Notes: a model not told the origin generated them from the sequence alone. 41,538 bases of DNA from Oxalobacteraceae bacterium (GCA_947374865.1 CANCDR010000022.1:1-41538); one strand, 5' to 3'; shown: positions 9,411 to 17,998, counted from the first letter of the stretch. A program made the numbers and translations.

Positions 9411-10709
9411 ATGAAAACAGTCGCCTCCATGTTGACCGCCACCGCATTGGGTTTGATCACTTTGCCGGCATTGGCGCAATTATCGGCCCCTGAACAGCAG
9501 CTGGTCACGGCGGTGCAGGGGCGATCGGCAGAGGCCATCAAGCTGCTTGAACGCAGTGTCAACATCAACAGCGGCACCATGAATCACGAGGGCGTACGCG
9601 AAGTGGGGCGACTGTTTGCTGCCGAACTGGCGGCGCTGGGCTTTCAGACCCGCTGGATCGATATGCCGCCGGCCATGCAAAGAGCCGGCCATCTGATCGC
9701 CGAGCGGGTCGGCAAACAGGGGCAGCGCGTGCTGATGATCGGTCATCTCGATACCGTGTTTGAAAAAGACAGTCCGGTACAGATGTGGAATCGTCAGGGT
9801 GACAAAGTGCGCGGACAGGGCGTATCCGACATGAAGGGTGGTGATGTGATCATGATCGAGGCGCTGCGCGCCATGCAATCTATCGGTGCGCTTGAAAACA
9901 CCACGATCCGACTGATTTTTAGCGGTGACGAGGAGCGTGCGGGTTCACCAATCGCCTTAGCCCGTGCCGACATGATCGCCGCCGCCAAACAGAGCGATGT
10001 GGCGCTGGCCTTCGAAGGCACCGTGCTCGATAAAAACGGCAAGGCTACCGGCACCATTGGTCGTCGCGCTTCGGGTGGATTTACTTTAGAGGTCAAGGGC
10101 AAACAAGGCCATTCGGCCGGCGTCTTCGGGCACGACGGTTACGGTGCCATTTATGAGGCTGCGCGGATCGTCAACAGCTTTCGCGAACAGCTCATCGAAC
10201 CCGACCTGACCTTCAACCCCGGCGTGATCCTGGGTGGTACTGAAGTCGTTTACGATGATCCGGCCACCAAAGGCAGCGCCTTCGGCAAAACCAATGTCAT
10301 TTCACGCACGGCGTTGGTGAAGGGTGATTTACGTTATCTGACCGCAGAACAGCGCGAAAAAACCTATACCCTCATGCGCGAGATCGTCGGTAAAAATTTG
10401 CCGGGCACGAGTGCCACCATCCGTTTCGTCGAGAGTTATCCGCCGATGTCGCCCACCCCTGGCAATTTGAATCTGTTACAAAAATATTCGCAGGCCAGTA
10501 GTGATGCAGGCTTGGGTACGATCGATCCTTTGCCAGCGGGTCTGCGTGGTGCCGGCGACATTCAATTCGTCTCGCCCATCATCGATAGCCTGGACGGTCT
10601 GGGCGCCACCGGCAGAGGTTCGCATTCCCCTGAAGAGGACCTCCACATTCCTTCCATCGAGCGTGCCACTATTCGCACAGCGGTCCTGCTTTATCGCCTG
10701 ACTCGTTAA
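9411..10709 (+). CDS. Exported M20 metallopeptidase (glutamate carboxypeptidase-like)
   Basis: Zinc exopeptidase of the M20 family, resembling the glutamate carboxypeptidase (CPG2) branch, 432 aa from ATG 9411. This start is chosen over ATG 9384 and a further upstream frame opening because it begins a good signal peptide (MKTVASMLTATALGLITLPA, cleaved after ALAQ). Metal-site motifs run in order: MIGHLDTVFE (His), GVSDMKGG (bridging Asp), SGDEERAGS (general-base Glu and Glu ligand), and the final RGSHSPEEDL (His). The dimerisation domain lies at about 210-330. It faces nadB across a 264-bp divergent region and converges on the iron-sulphur photolyase gene. The natural substrate is unknown. Confidence 0.93.
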   Translation: MKTVASMLTATALGLITLPALAQLSAPEQQLVTAVQGRSAEAIKLLERSVNINSGTMNHEGVREVGRLFAAELAALGFQTRWIDMPPAMQRAGHLIAERVGKQGQRVLMIGHLDTVFEKDSPVQMWNRQGDKVRGQGVSDMKGGDVIMIEALRAMQSIGALENTTIRLIFSGDEERAGSPIALARADMIAAAKQSDVALAFEGTVLDKNGKATGTIGRRASGGFTLEVKGKQGHSAGVFGHDGYGAIYEAARIVNSFREQLIEPDLTFNPGVILGGTEVVYDDPATKGSAFGKTNVISRTALVKGDLRYLTAEQREKTYTLMREIVGKNLPGTSATIRFVESYPPMSPTPGNLNLLQKYSQASSDAGLGTIDPLPAGLRGAGDIQFVSPIIDSLDGLGATGRGSHSPEEDLHIPSIERATIRTAVLLYRLTR

Positions 10710-10730
10710 AGCGCGACGACCTCTGCCTAC

Positions 10731-10753
10731 GTGGGCACAAAGCCTGTGCCCAC
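10731..10753. repeat. Strong inverted repeat in convergent junction
   Basis: A perfect 9-bp stem, GTGGGCACA with TGTGCCCAC around the loop AAGCC, lies between the convergent M20 and photolyase genes. No T tract follows on either strand, so it is not a standard intrinsic terminator. It may be a dispersed intergenic palindrome or a 3'-end stabilising hairpin. Confidence 0.7.
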
Positions 10754-10765
10754 ACGATTCTAAGG

Positions 10766-12310
10766 CTAGCTGTTCGCATCCCTGTGCTGCTGCGCCTGCA
10801 TTGAAATCGCCAGTCTGTCCTCGGCAGAGAGCCGATTGAGATTTTTGAGCTGCATGAGCATGCGCGGATTTTTGGCCAAGCTGTCTGCGTGTTTGTTTAG
10901 GTAGTCCCAATACATCGTCGTAAATGGACAGGCGTCTTCGCCAACGGATAAGGCCGGGTTGAAGCGGCATCCCTTGCAATGATTACTCATCCGGTCAATG
11001 TACTTGCCACTGGCGATGTAAGGCTTACTGGCCATTAGGCCGCCGTCGGCAAATTGACTCATGCCGATCGTGTTGGGTAACTCCACCCATTCCACGGCGT
11101 CTACATACACCCCTAAGTACCAGGCATGGACTTCTTGCGGACGCACGCCAAACAATAAGGCATATAAGCCCGTGACCATCAGCCGCTGAATATGATGTGC
11201 GTAACCGTGTTCCAAGGTTTGCGTAATCGCATCACGCAGACAGGCCATCTCGGTCTTGGCTGTCCAGAAAAATCCCGGCAATGCTTGCGTGGCTTGCATG
11301 GCATTGCGCTCGGCATACTCCGGCATGTTAGTCCAGTAAATGCCGCGCACATATTCACGCCAGCCGAGAATTTGGCGGATAAAACCCTCCACAGCCTCCA
11401 GCGGCGCATGCCCGCGGGTATAGGCATCTTCGGCTGCGGCGACCAGCTCTCTGGGGTTGAGGAGTTTCAAATTTAGGACGCACGAAAGGTGCGAATGATA
11501 GAGCCACAGTTCACCCTCCCACATGGCGTCCTGATACAGGCCATAACTGGGTAAGCGATGTTCGATGAAGTCGCTTAATACCTGCAGACCTTGGGCGCGC
11601 GTGATCGGCCAGCCGAATGTGGCGATGCAACCCGGATGATCGCTGAAGCGTTTTTCAACCAGCGTCATCACCGACTGGGTTATCGCATCCGGCGCAAAGC
11701 GGGTCGGTTTAGGCAGCATGCCGGGGCCTTTTTTGCCAAAGCTGCCGCGGTTTTCTGCATCAAAGTTCCACTGCCCGCCGACCGGCTTTTTTCCGTCCAT
11801 GAGAACGCCGGTTTTCTGCCGCATCTCGCGATAGAAAAATTCCTGACGCAGCTGCTTACGGCCTTCGGCGTGTTGCGCAAATTCTCGTACCGTGCTGAAG
11901 AAATGGCGATCGTCGCGCACGTCGAGCGTTAAGGCATGCTTGCTCGCCACTGCGCGCAGACTTTGCAGCACCCGCCATTCGCCGGGCGCGGTCATGATCA
12001 GCTGCTTGGGGCTGGTGGCAGCGATGGCTTTTTCTAATTCTCCGGCCAGGGTGCCGGTGTTATCGGCGGCGTCGAGTTCGCTGTAAATGACCGGCCATCC
12101 TTTATCGCGCAGGCTGGCGGCGAAGTGGCGCATGGCGCTTAAAAAGAGCGTCGTTCTTTGTTTGGATGAGGTGACGTGGGTAGATTCTTCTGCCACTTCG
12201 GCCATCCAGATAGTGTCGAGCTGGGGGGCAAAGTCTGTCAGGGCTGAGGCTGCTTCATCGAGCTGGTCGCCCAGAATAAGGACGAGATGTCGTCGTGCTG
12301 TAGTCATCAT
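10766..12310 (-). CDS. Iron-sulphur bacterial photolyase/cryptochrome, (6-4) photolyase PhrB-like
   Basis: 514-aa FAD protein of the cryptochrome/photolyase-related family that carries a [4Fe-4S] cluster; characterised members repair (6-4) photoproducts with light. The N-terminal alpha/beta antenna domain (about 1-140, HLVLILGDQLDE) is followed by the helical FAD domain. Cysteines 357, 445, 448 and 461 are the expected cluster ligands; from memory Agrobacterium PhrB uses 350, 438, 441 and 454, an identical spacing shifted by seven. The conserved His pair (residues 372-373, AHHIQRLM) aligns with the PhrB catalytic histidines under the same shift. The start is ATGATG, 4 nt after the stop of the class I photolyase gene, so the two are co-transcribed. 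Confidence in the family is very high; repair specificity is inferred. Confidence 0.96.
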   Translation of the reverse strand: MMTTARRHLVLILGDQLDEAASALTDFAPQLDTIWMAEVAEESTHVTSSKQRTTLFLSAMRHFAASLRDKGWPVIYSELDAADNTGTLAGELEKAIAATSPKQLIMTAPGEWRVLQSLRAVASKHALTLDVRDDRHFFSTVREFAQHAEGRKQLRQEFFYREMRQKTGVLMDGKKPVGGQWNFDAENRGSFGKKGPGMLPKPTRFAPDAITQSVMTLVEKRFSDHPGCIATFGWPITRAQGLQVLSDFIEHRLPSYGLYQDAMWEGELWLYHSHLSCVLNLKLLNPRELVAAAEDAYTRGHAPLEAVEGFIRQILGWREYVRGIYWTNMPEYAERNAMQATQALPGFFWTAKTEMACLRDAITQTLEHGYAHHIQRLMVTGLYALLFGVRPQEVHAWYLGVYVDAVEWVELPNTIGMSQFADGGLMASKPYIASGKYIDRMSNHCKGCRFNPALSVGEDACPFTTMYWDYLNKHADSLAKNPRMLMQLKNLNRLSAEDRLAISMQAQQHRDANS

Positions 12311-12314
12311 TTAT

Positions 12315-13841
12315 TTAAAATTCGAATCCAAGTTGTTGATCTTGATTGGCATTGTTAGATGCGGTGCTACTTCGTCTGCTTGTTTTCTTGCGTGAGGCAT
12401 GTTTTTGGACGACGGCACTTTTGCCAGCTTTGACCGCATCTTGCTGCCGTCTGGCGTGCAATTTTTGTTTGGCTTCGCGGGTAGCTTGGGCCAGTTCGAC
12501 GATGGGCTGTGTGAGTGTTGGTCTACCTTTATTGTTCGCCTCAAGACCTGCCTGCGCTGGCATTAGCCAGGGTTCGAAGAGCCAGGTATCGGGAACGCTG
12601 CGCATGGCGGGCAGCCAGCGGCGTACAAATTTTCCGTAGGGGTCGTGATCTTGCGCCTGTTTGATGGGATTGTAGACGCGCGTCGTATTGATGCCTGTAG
12701 TACCCGACTGCATCTGCAATTGACTCCAGTGAATGCCCGGCTCGTAATCGAGAAACTGCGTCGCCAGCCATTCCCCTACCGGACGCCAATGTAACCATAG
12801 CGGATAGGCGGCGACCGAGACCAGCATGGCGCGCATACGAAAGTTCAGCCAGCCTGTTTCACGGAGCATGGTCACGCAGGCATCCACCATGGGCCAGCCT
12901 GTGCGGGCAGATTTCAAGGCTTCAAAATAGGCCTGATTAAAATCCTCTTCGCGCAGCCCGTCGTAGCCGCGATGCATATTGCACCATTCGATCTCCGGTT
13001 CACTTTCAAGCTTCTGGATGAAATGACAGTGCCAGTACAAACGGCTGACAAAGCCGTTCAGTCCCGCACGGTGTCGTGTGGCTTGCGGCGGCAGCCTGGC
13101 AATCTGCGCGCGGGTTTGCTGCACCACTTCACGCATGCTGATGCATCCCCAGGCCAAATAAGCCGACAGCCGGGAGCAGGCATCGGGTGCCGATAGGGGT
13201 GATGAAATACCACCCCGATAACCCAGACTGCGGGCATGTAAAAAACTGTGTAATGTGGCGAGCGCTAAGGGGCGTCCCCCCCGTTGGCGCAGGGGTGGAT
13301 TGTGTTGTAAGTGGGCGGGCGCCTGCATGACAAACGTGGCGCGCGGATCAAACTGCCAAAATTCCCAGTTCTCCACCGTGTGCACTGGCGCCGCCATATG
13401 CTTTTCCCACCCGGCCTGCCAGAGATTGCGATTTTTTAAAGCCCGCACGACACCAAATTGCGCATACTCATGCCATGCGATAGTGTGTGCCTTGCACCAT
13501 GCGGCGACCTGCAGATCGCGCGCGTAGGTAAAGGCGTTACCGGTTTCCTGATGCGAGTGCAGGCGACGAAAGGGCGCTTCCTGCCAGATTGTGCTCAGCA
13601 CATCGGTCAACTCACCCGTGTGTATTTCGATGCCGCCGCCGTACTGGCGCAGTGCGTGATCCAGGGCATCCAGAGATTCGCGAACAAACTCGAAGTGCTG
13701 TAGCGCGACATCGGGCTGCAGCCACAGCGTTGGCTCGATCACATAGAGACAACGTAGCGGTCCGCGGCGTGAGGCTTCGGCTAAGGCTTGATGATCCTGC
13801 CAGCGCAAATCACGTTTAAACCAAACCAGTTCATAGCTCAT
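12315..13841 (-). CDS. Class I-type deoxyribodipyrimidine photolyase / cryptochrome family protein
   Basis: 508-aa flavoprotein with an N-terminal photolyase domain (YELVWFKRDLRWQDHQAL, about 1-135) and a C-terminal FAD-binding domain (GWPMVDACV, ETGWLNFRMR, HDPYGKFVRRWLP). The flavin-pocket segment reads DYEPGIHWSQLQMQSGTTG rather than the WQWAASTGTD-type segment of E. coli PhrB, so it belongs to a divergent branch, and CPD repair versus a signalling role cannot be settled by eye. A Lys/Arg/Ser-rich tail of about 50 residues follows the FAD domain. The ATG overlaps the upstream DUF2256 stop codon (ATGA), and the iron-sulphur photolyase follows 4 nt downstream. This is a light-dependent repair operon with both photolyase classes. 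Confidence 0.95.
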   Translation of the reverse strand: MSYELVWFKRDLRWQDHQALAEASRRGPLRCLYVIEPTLWLQPDVALQHFEFVRESLDALDHALRQYGGGIEIHTGELTDVLSTIWQEAPFRRLHSHQETGNAFTYARDLQVAAWCKAHTIAWHEYAQFGVVRALKNRNLWQAGWEKHMAAPVHTVENWEFWQFDPRATFVMQAPAHLQHNPPLRQRGGRPLALATLHSFLHARSLGYRGGISSPLSAPDACSRLSAYLAWGCISMREVVQQTRAQIARLPPQATRHRAGLNGFVSRLYWHCHFIQKLESEPEIEWCNMHRGYDGLREEDFNQAYFEALKSARTGWPMVDACVTMLRETGWLNFRMRAMLVSVAAYPLWLHWRPVGEWLATQFLDYEPGIHWSQLQMQSGTTGINTTRVYNPIKQAQDHDPYGKFVRRWLPAMRSVPDTWLFEPWLMPAQAGLEANNKGRPTLTQPIVELAQATREAKQKLHARRQQDAVKAGKSAVVQKHASRKKTSRRSSTASNNANQDQQLGFEF

Positions 13842-14011
13842 GCGCGGTTTTGGCTGGCAGTTTTATTCATGCGGCAGGCATCGGAACAGTATAAAACCTG
13901 CTCCCAATTTTTTGCCCAGGCTTTACGCCACGTCATCTCGCGTCCGCACACTTTACATGGTTTGCTGGGCAAGCTTTGCTTATTGCCTTTAAATGACTGT
14001 TTCGGTGTCAC
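13838..14011 (-). CDS. DUF2256 small zinc-finger-like protein
   Basis: 57-aa protein read from GTG 14011. The sequence keeps the DUF2256 pattern: CKVCGREMTWRKAWAKNW followed by YCSDACR, so four cysteines arranged as CxxC and CxxxC with a WRKxW core, consistent with a zinc site. It starts 6 nt after the stop of the upstream M20 gene and its TGA overlaps the ATG of the photolyase gene by 4 nt, which indicates translational coupling. DUF2256 genes are repeatedly found next to photolyase/cryptochrome genes, so a role in photolyase function or folding is a reasonable inference, but no biochemical role is known to me. The existence of the gene is well supported by motif and context. Confidence 0.9.
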   Translation of the reverse strand: MTPKQSFKGNKQSLPSKPCKVCGREMTWRKAWAKNWEQVLYCSDACRMNKTASQNRA

Positions 14012-14017
14012 GAGATT

Positions 14018-15304
14018 TTATTTAACCAGCCCGCGGCTGAAATCTATGATCATCCGGGTTGCCAGGTACAGACGTGGTTCGATCGAGTCGATCAAAATAT
14101 ATTCGTCATCGTTAGAATGTGCGCCAAACCCGAGCAGGCCGAATCGTTCGATCACCGCGTTCTTGGTCGCCAAAGAGGCAAAGGCAGCATCTGTTCCGCC
14201 ACCGCTGATGCCGCTACTCACGCCGAGCGTGCGGCCGATCTCGGTATAGATTTGTTTGGCGTAGTTCGCCGCTGTCAAACCGGCGGGTGACGATTCCATC
14301 GGCGGACGCCGGCGCTCGAAGCTCATGGCGACTTTGGTCTCAGGGATTAGCTGATTTTTGATCGCGGCACGGACCTTCTGTTCCACACCATCGTAGTCCG
14401 AAATACGTTCAACGCGCACGTCCGCTGCCGCAGTGGCTTCGGCAGGAATCACATTGCGATTGGTGCCGCCGCTGACCATGGTCCAGTTCATTTTGATACC
14501 TTTGGCCGGATCAGAAAAGTCGCGGGTCTGCAGCATTTGATGGGCAATTTCGTACACGGCATTTAATCCGCGCTCTGGCGCAGCGCCGGCATGTGAAGCG
14601 CGTCCCGTGACCTTGAGCGTGACGGCGGCAATGCCGGCGGTCGCCAGGGACAGGTGATCTGACGTCGACGATGAACTTTCGTGCGATAAGGTCAGATCAT
14701 GCTGTGCACCCAGACGCGTAAAGACGCTGCGCGAAGCGGGTGAGCTGATTTCTTCATCGCCGTTGATTAGTACAGTAATCTTGCCGTACTCGCGAAAATT
14801 CATCGCTTTTAACATTGTCAGCGTATGGAGGATGGTGGCGATACCCGCCTTGTCATCCGAAATGCCGAGCCCGTAAGCGCGATTGCCCTCCACACGGAAC
14901 GGCTGTTTGGCCAGCATCCCTTTTAAGTAGACGGTATCCATATGCGCGATCAGCAGGATCGATTTGCTGCCCGTGCCTTCGAAAGTCGCTTGCACCATAC
15001 GTCCGATGCGGGCCGGCGTATCGTGCATCCGATAGCTGTCTGCGCCCGGCTCGATGAATTCCACCTTACCGCCCAAGGCCTTAAAACGATCGGCGATGTA
15101 GGCGGAAATTTTATCCAGCCCCTCGCGGTCGCCACTGCCGGATTCGATCGACACCAGATCGTTGAGTGTATCGAGTAGTTTGGATTTTTGTTGCTGCGCA
15201 TTGGCGAGAACGACGGAATCGACTGTGGCTGCTGCATGCAAGGGGGCGGACATGGCTATCGCGGTAAATACGAGCGCTGCGCTGATTTTATGGTGAAATA
15301 TCAC
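14018..15304 (-). CDS. Exported M20-family metallopeptidase
   Basis: 428-aa secreted zinc exopeptidase, paralogous in fold to the plus-strand M20 gene at 9.4 kb. A GTG start at 15304 is supported by GAGGA about 10 nt upstream; the signal peptide is SAALVFTAIAMSAPLHAAA. Metal-site motifs are LIAHMDTVYLKG (His), GLGISDDKAG (bridging Asp), INGDEEISSPASR (Glu pair), and GFGAHSNDDE near the C-terminus (His). SGGTDAAF is typical of the ArgE/DapE/CPG2 group. It is the first gene of the run that continues with DUF2256 and the two photolyases, only 6 nt apart, though a functional link to DNA repair is not obvious. Confidence 0.92.
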   Translation of the reverse strand: MIFHHKISAALVFTAIAMSAPLHAAATVDSVVLANAQQQKSKLLDTLNDLVSIESGSGDREGLDKISAYIADRFKALGGKVEFIEPGADSYRMHDTPARIGRMVQATFEGTGSKSILLIAHMDTVYLKGMLAKQPFRVEGNRAYGLGISDDKAGIATILHTLTMLKAMNFREYGKITVLINGDEEISSPASRSVFTRLGAQHDLTLSHESSSSTSDHLSLATAGIAAVTLKVTGRASHAGAAPERGLNAVYEIAHQMLQTRDFSDPAKGIKMNWTMVSGGTNRNVIPAEATAAADVRVERISDYDGVEQKVRAAIKNQLIPETKVAMSFERRRPPMESSPAGLTAANYAKQIYTEIGRTLGVSSGISGGGTDAAFASLATKNAVIERFGLLGFGAHSNDDEYILIDSIEPRLYLATRMIIDFSRGLVK

Positions 15305-15737
15305 GATTGCTGATCCTCAGTTTGATGATTCATGGATGAATTAAGCTAGCATGCGCTGCGATCAGCATCAAACTAAGACCGCCGTTCCGAACTTCAAGGA
15401 ATTCATGTGCTTATTGAAACGGAATGCTACTTATATTGTAACAACTAATTTAAGGGGGGATTGAAGGCGCAATGCGTTATCAATGTGTCGACACATGTGG
15501 CCTCACCTAGCCTACTTATTTTTGGGTTTGCAGACCTTAGGTTTCATGGTTTTTTTATTGTGTCCGTGACAAATTTAGGGATGTTTGCCTCGAATTCTTT
15601 AATATTATTACGCTTTACAGAATATTAATTGATGAAATGTTTCAAGGCTGCGTTCAATATTATTGACTCCAATAAACATGAAGGGAATACTAAGCGCAGT
15701 TCGTACAACAGCTACACTTACCTGATTGACACCCCAA
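15305..15737. other. Divergent intergenic region (about 430 bp), no gene seen
   Basis: AT-rich region between the divergent M20 and S46 genes. It should hold both promoters, but none stands out. It contains a 9-bp inverted repeat, AGTTTGATG (15319-15327) and CATCAAACT (15366-15374), 38 bp apart, and a GTGTCGACAC palindrome around 15485-15494 that could be an operator. No convincing small ORF was found. Confidence 0.5.
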
Positions 15738-17891
15738 ATGAAAAAAATACTCATTGCCTTGTCCCTTATCGCCAATGCCGTCCAAGCTGATGAGGGTATG
15801 TGGATGCCGCAACAATTGCCGCAAGTAGCGGCGCAGCTCAAAGCCGGCGGGCTCAAGCTGGACCCGGCTTCGCTGACCAAGCTCACGGAATTTCCGATGG
15901 GCGCCATTGTCAGTCTGGGCGGATGTTCGGCCTCTTTTGTGTCACCACAGGGACTCATCGTCACCAATCATCATTGCGTTTATGGCAGCGTGGCGTTTAA
16001 TGCCAAGCCGGGTAACGACATACTGGAAAAGGGTTTTTTAGCCAAGACGCTGGCCGAGGAGCTGCCAGCCGCACCGGGCTCGCGGGTTTTTGTGACGAAG
16101 GATGTGCGTAATGTCAGCACGACCGTCATCAGCCCGGCCGTGGCCAAGTTGGCCGGCAAGGCCCGTATCGATGCGATCGAAAAAAATGAAAAAGCGATCG
16201 TGGCGGCCTGCGAAAAAGATCCCGGCCATCGCTGTACTGTTTCAAGCTTTTACGGTGGTCTGGAGTTTTACCTGATTAAACAATTGGAAATCCGTGACGT
16301 ACGGCTGGTGCACGCACCAGCGGCGGGCATCGGCAAATTTGGCGGCGATACCGATAACTGGATGTGGCCACGCCATACCGGCGACTATGGTTTCTACCGC
16401 GCCTATGTCAGCCCAGAGGGCAAGGCGGCTGATTTCTCGAAGGACAACGTGCCCTATGTGCCGAAGTTTTCGCTCAAGCTGGCCAAAGAGGGTGCCAAGG
16501 AAGGGGATTTTGTGATGGCGCTGGGCTATCCCGGCCGCACAAATCGCCATCGCTTACCCTCAGAAGTGGCGTTTACCTTTGACTGGAACTATCCGGCCTT
16601 CGTCAAATCCTCGGCCGAATCGCTGGCGATTATTGAACGTGAAACGCGTAATGATCCGGATGCTAAGCTCAAGTACGCAAGCCAGGTAGCCGGTATCAAT
16701 AACTACTACAAAAACCGTCAGGGTATGCTCGACAGCTATGCCGGCAGTGACTTTTTAAGCCGCAAGACGACGGAACATGCAGCGCTTAAAAATTGGGTCA
16801 ACTCAACGCCAGCGCGCAAGAAGGAATATGCCGCCGATATCGAGCAGATCGAAAAACTGGTCGCCGAGCGCGACGCGCAGATCCAGCGCGACTTCTATCT
16901 GTTTAATTCGGCGCCGCGTCTTTTGAGCAGTGCACGTGCAGCTTACCGCCTGGCGATCGAAACAAGTAAGCCAGATGCAGAACGTAAGGCCGGCTATCAG
17001 GAACGCGACCGTCCTCGCTTCGTATCGTCCGCCGCGGCGATCGAGCGTAACTATGACGAGAAGGTCGATAAGGCCCTGGTCATGAATAATCTGCTCAAGT
17101 ACATGGCACAGCCGGCGGCCACGCGCCGTGCATCGTTCGACGCTGCGCTGGGCCTGAAGGATGGAATGAGTTCGGCTGAACTGAACGCCGCTATCGACAC
17201 GCTTTACGCTGGTTCGCAGTTACAAAAGAAAGAGGAACGTGCCGCCTGGCTGGTTCGCAAGCCGGAAGAATTCAAAGCCAGCAGTGACAGCTTCATCAAG
17301 GCCAGTGTCAGACTGTATGAAGACATGATGGCGCGTGAAGCCGTGGAAGAAGAATTAGCCGGCAAAATCCAGCAGGCCTACGCCAATTACATGAAGGCCA
17401 AGATCGCTTACATGACGAGCCTTGGTAAGGCCGTCTACCCGGATGCCAACAGCACCTTGCGCGTCACCTTCGGCCAAATCACCGGCCGTGATCACGGCGC
17501 TGACGGCACGACCTGGACCGCCTTCACTACCGTCAACGGTGTGGCAGCCAAGGCCACCGGCAAGGGCGAATTCAATGCGCCGGCCAATCAGTTAGCGGCG
17601 ATCAAGGCCAAAGATTTTGGCAGCTATGTCGATCCGATTCTGAAAACAGTACCAGTCAATTTTATGGCGACGCTGGACATCACCGGTGGCAATTCCGGTT
17701 CAGCCGCCTTGAATGGCAAAGGCGAACTGATCGGCCTGGCCTTCGACGGCACCCTCGACTCCATCATTTCCGACTGGGATTTCAATAAAGCCAATACCCG
17801 TTCGATCCAAGTCGATGTGCGCTACATGCTGTGGAATATGCAGCACGTCGATCACGCAGAAAAGCTACTCCAGGAGATGGGCGTCAAATAA
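15738..17891 (+). CDS. S46-family dipeptidyl-peptidase (DPP7/DPP11 type)
   Basis: 717-aa exported serine dipeptidyl-peptidase that releases dipeptides from peptide N-termini. ATG 15738 is preferred to the TTG 12 nt upstream because it starts the signal peptide (MKKILIALSLIANAVQA). The double chymotrypsin fold is recognisable: catalytic His in VTNHHCVYG (residues 78-79), the Asp-containing GGDTDNWMWPRHTGDYGFYRAY region (catalytic Asp expected here), and catalytic Ser653 in TGGNSGSAAL. Eighteen residues after the serine lies Gly671 (FDG); from memory an Arg at this position marks Asp/Glu-specific DPP11 and Gly marks the broader DPP7, so DPP7-like specificity is inferred. A helical insert lies at about 330-560. 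Together with the exported M1, M20 and M24 enzymes it suggests growth on peptides. Confidence 0.95.
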   Translation: MKKILIALSLIANAVQADEGMWMPQQLPQVAAQLKAGGLKLDPASLTKLTEFPMGAIVSLGGCSASFVSPQGLIVTNHHCVYGSVAFNAKPGNDILEKGFLAKTLAEELPAAPGSRVFVTKDVRNVSTTVISPAVAKLAGKARIDAIEKNEKAIVAACEKDPGHRCTVSSFYGGLEFYLIKQLEIRDVRLVHAPAAGIGKFGGDTDNWMWPRHTGDYGFYRAYVSPEGKAADFSKDNVPYVPKFSLKLAKEGAKEGDFVMALGYPGRTNRHRLPSEVAFTFDWNYPAFVKSSAESLAIIERETRNDPDAKLKYASQVAGINNYYKNRQGMLDSYAGSDFLSRKTTEHAALKNWVNSTPARKKEYAADIEQIEKLVAERDAQIQRDFYLFNSAPRLLSSARAAYRLAIETSKPDAERKAGYQERDRPRFVSSAAAIERNYDEKVDKALVMNNLLKYMAQPAATRRASFDAALGLKDGMSSAELNAAIDTLYAGSQLQKKEERAAWLVRKPEEFKASSDSFIKASVRLYEDMMAREAVEEELAGKIQQAYANYMKAKIAYMTSLGKAVYPDANSTLRVTFGQITGRDHGADGTTWTAFTTVNGVAAKATGKGEFNAPANQLAAIKAKDFGSYVDPILKTVPVNFMATLDITGGNSGSAALNGKGELIGLAFDGTLDSIISDWDFNKANTRSIQVDVRYMLWNMQHVDHAEKLLQEMGVK

Positions 17892-17896
17892 ACCCC

Positions 17897-17998
17897 TGGG
17901 GTCAGGTCTTGACATGCCACTTTTTTAGCGATTTTTTTCAGCACGACTTGCACTTTCTTCGACTCGCTTGAATGCGATGAGGGAGTGGGTAAGTCGTG
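17897..17998. repeat. Possible REP/RAYT-type relic: GGGGTCAGGTCTTGAC motif plus long imperfect hairpin
   Basis: Just after the S46 stop comes TGGGGTCAGGTCTTGACAT (17897-17915), which I recall as a recurring motif beside REP-associated IS200-like transposase genes. About 27 bp later an imperfect stem-loop has outer arms CACGACTT (17942-17949) and AAGTCGTG (17991-17998), with inner pairings CACT/AGTG and TCGC/GCGA. No transposase gene is present, so at most this is a non-autonomous relic. The pairing is seen; the origin is conjecture. Confidence 0.35.

Noticed and set aside
10731..10753. Hairpin between M20 and photolyase genes as intrinsic terminator
   Set aside because: The stem is strong, but no T run follows on either strand; it is listed as an inverted repeat instead.
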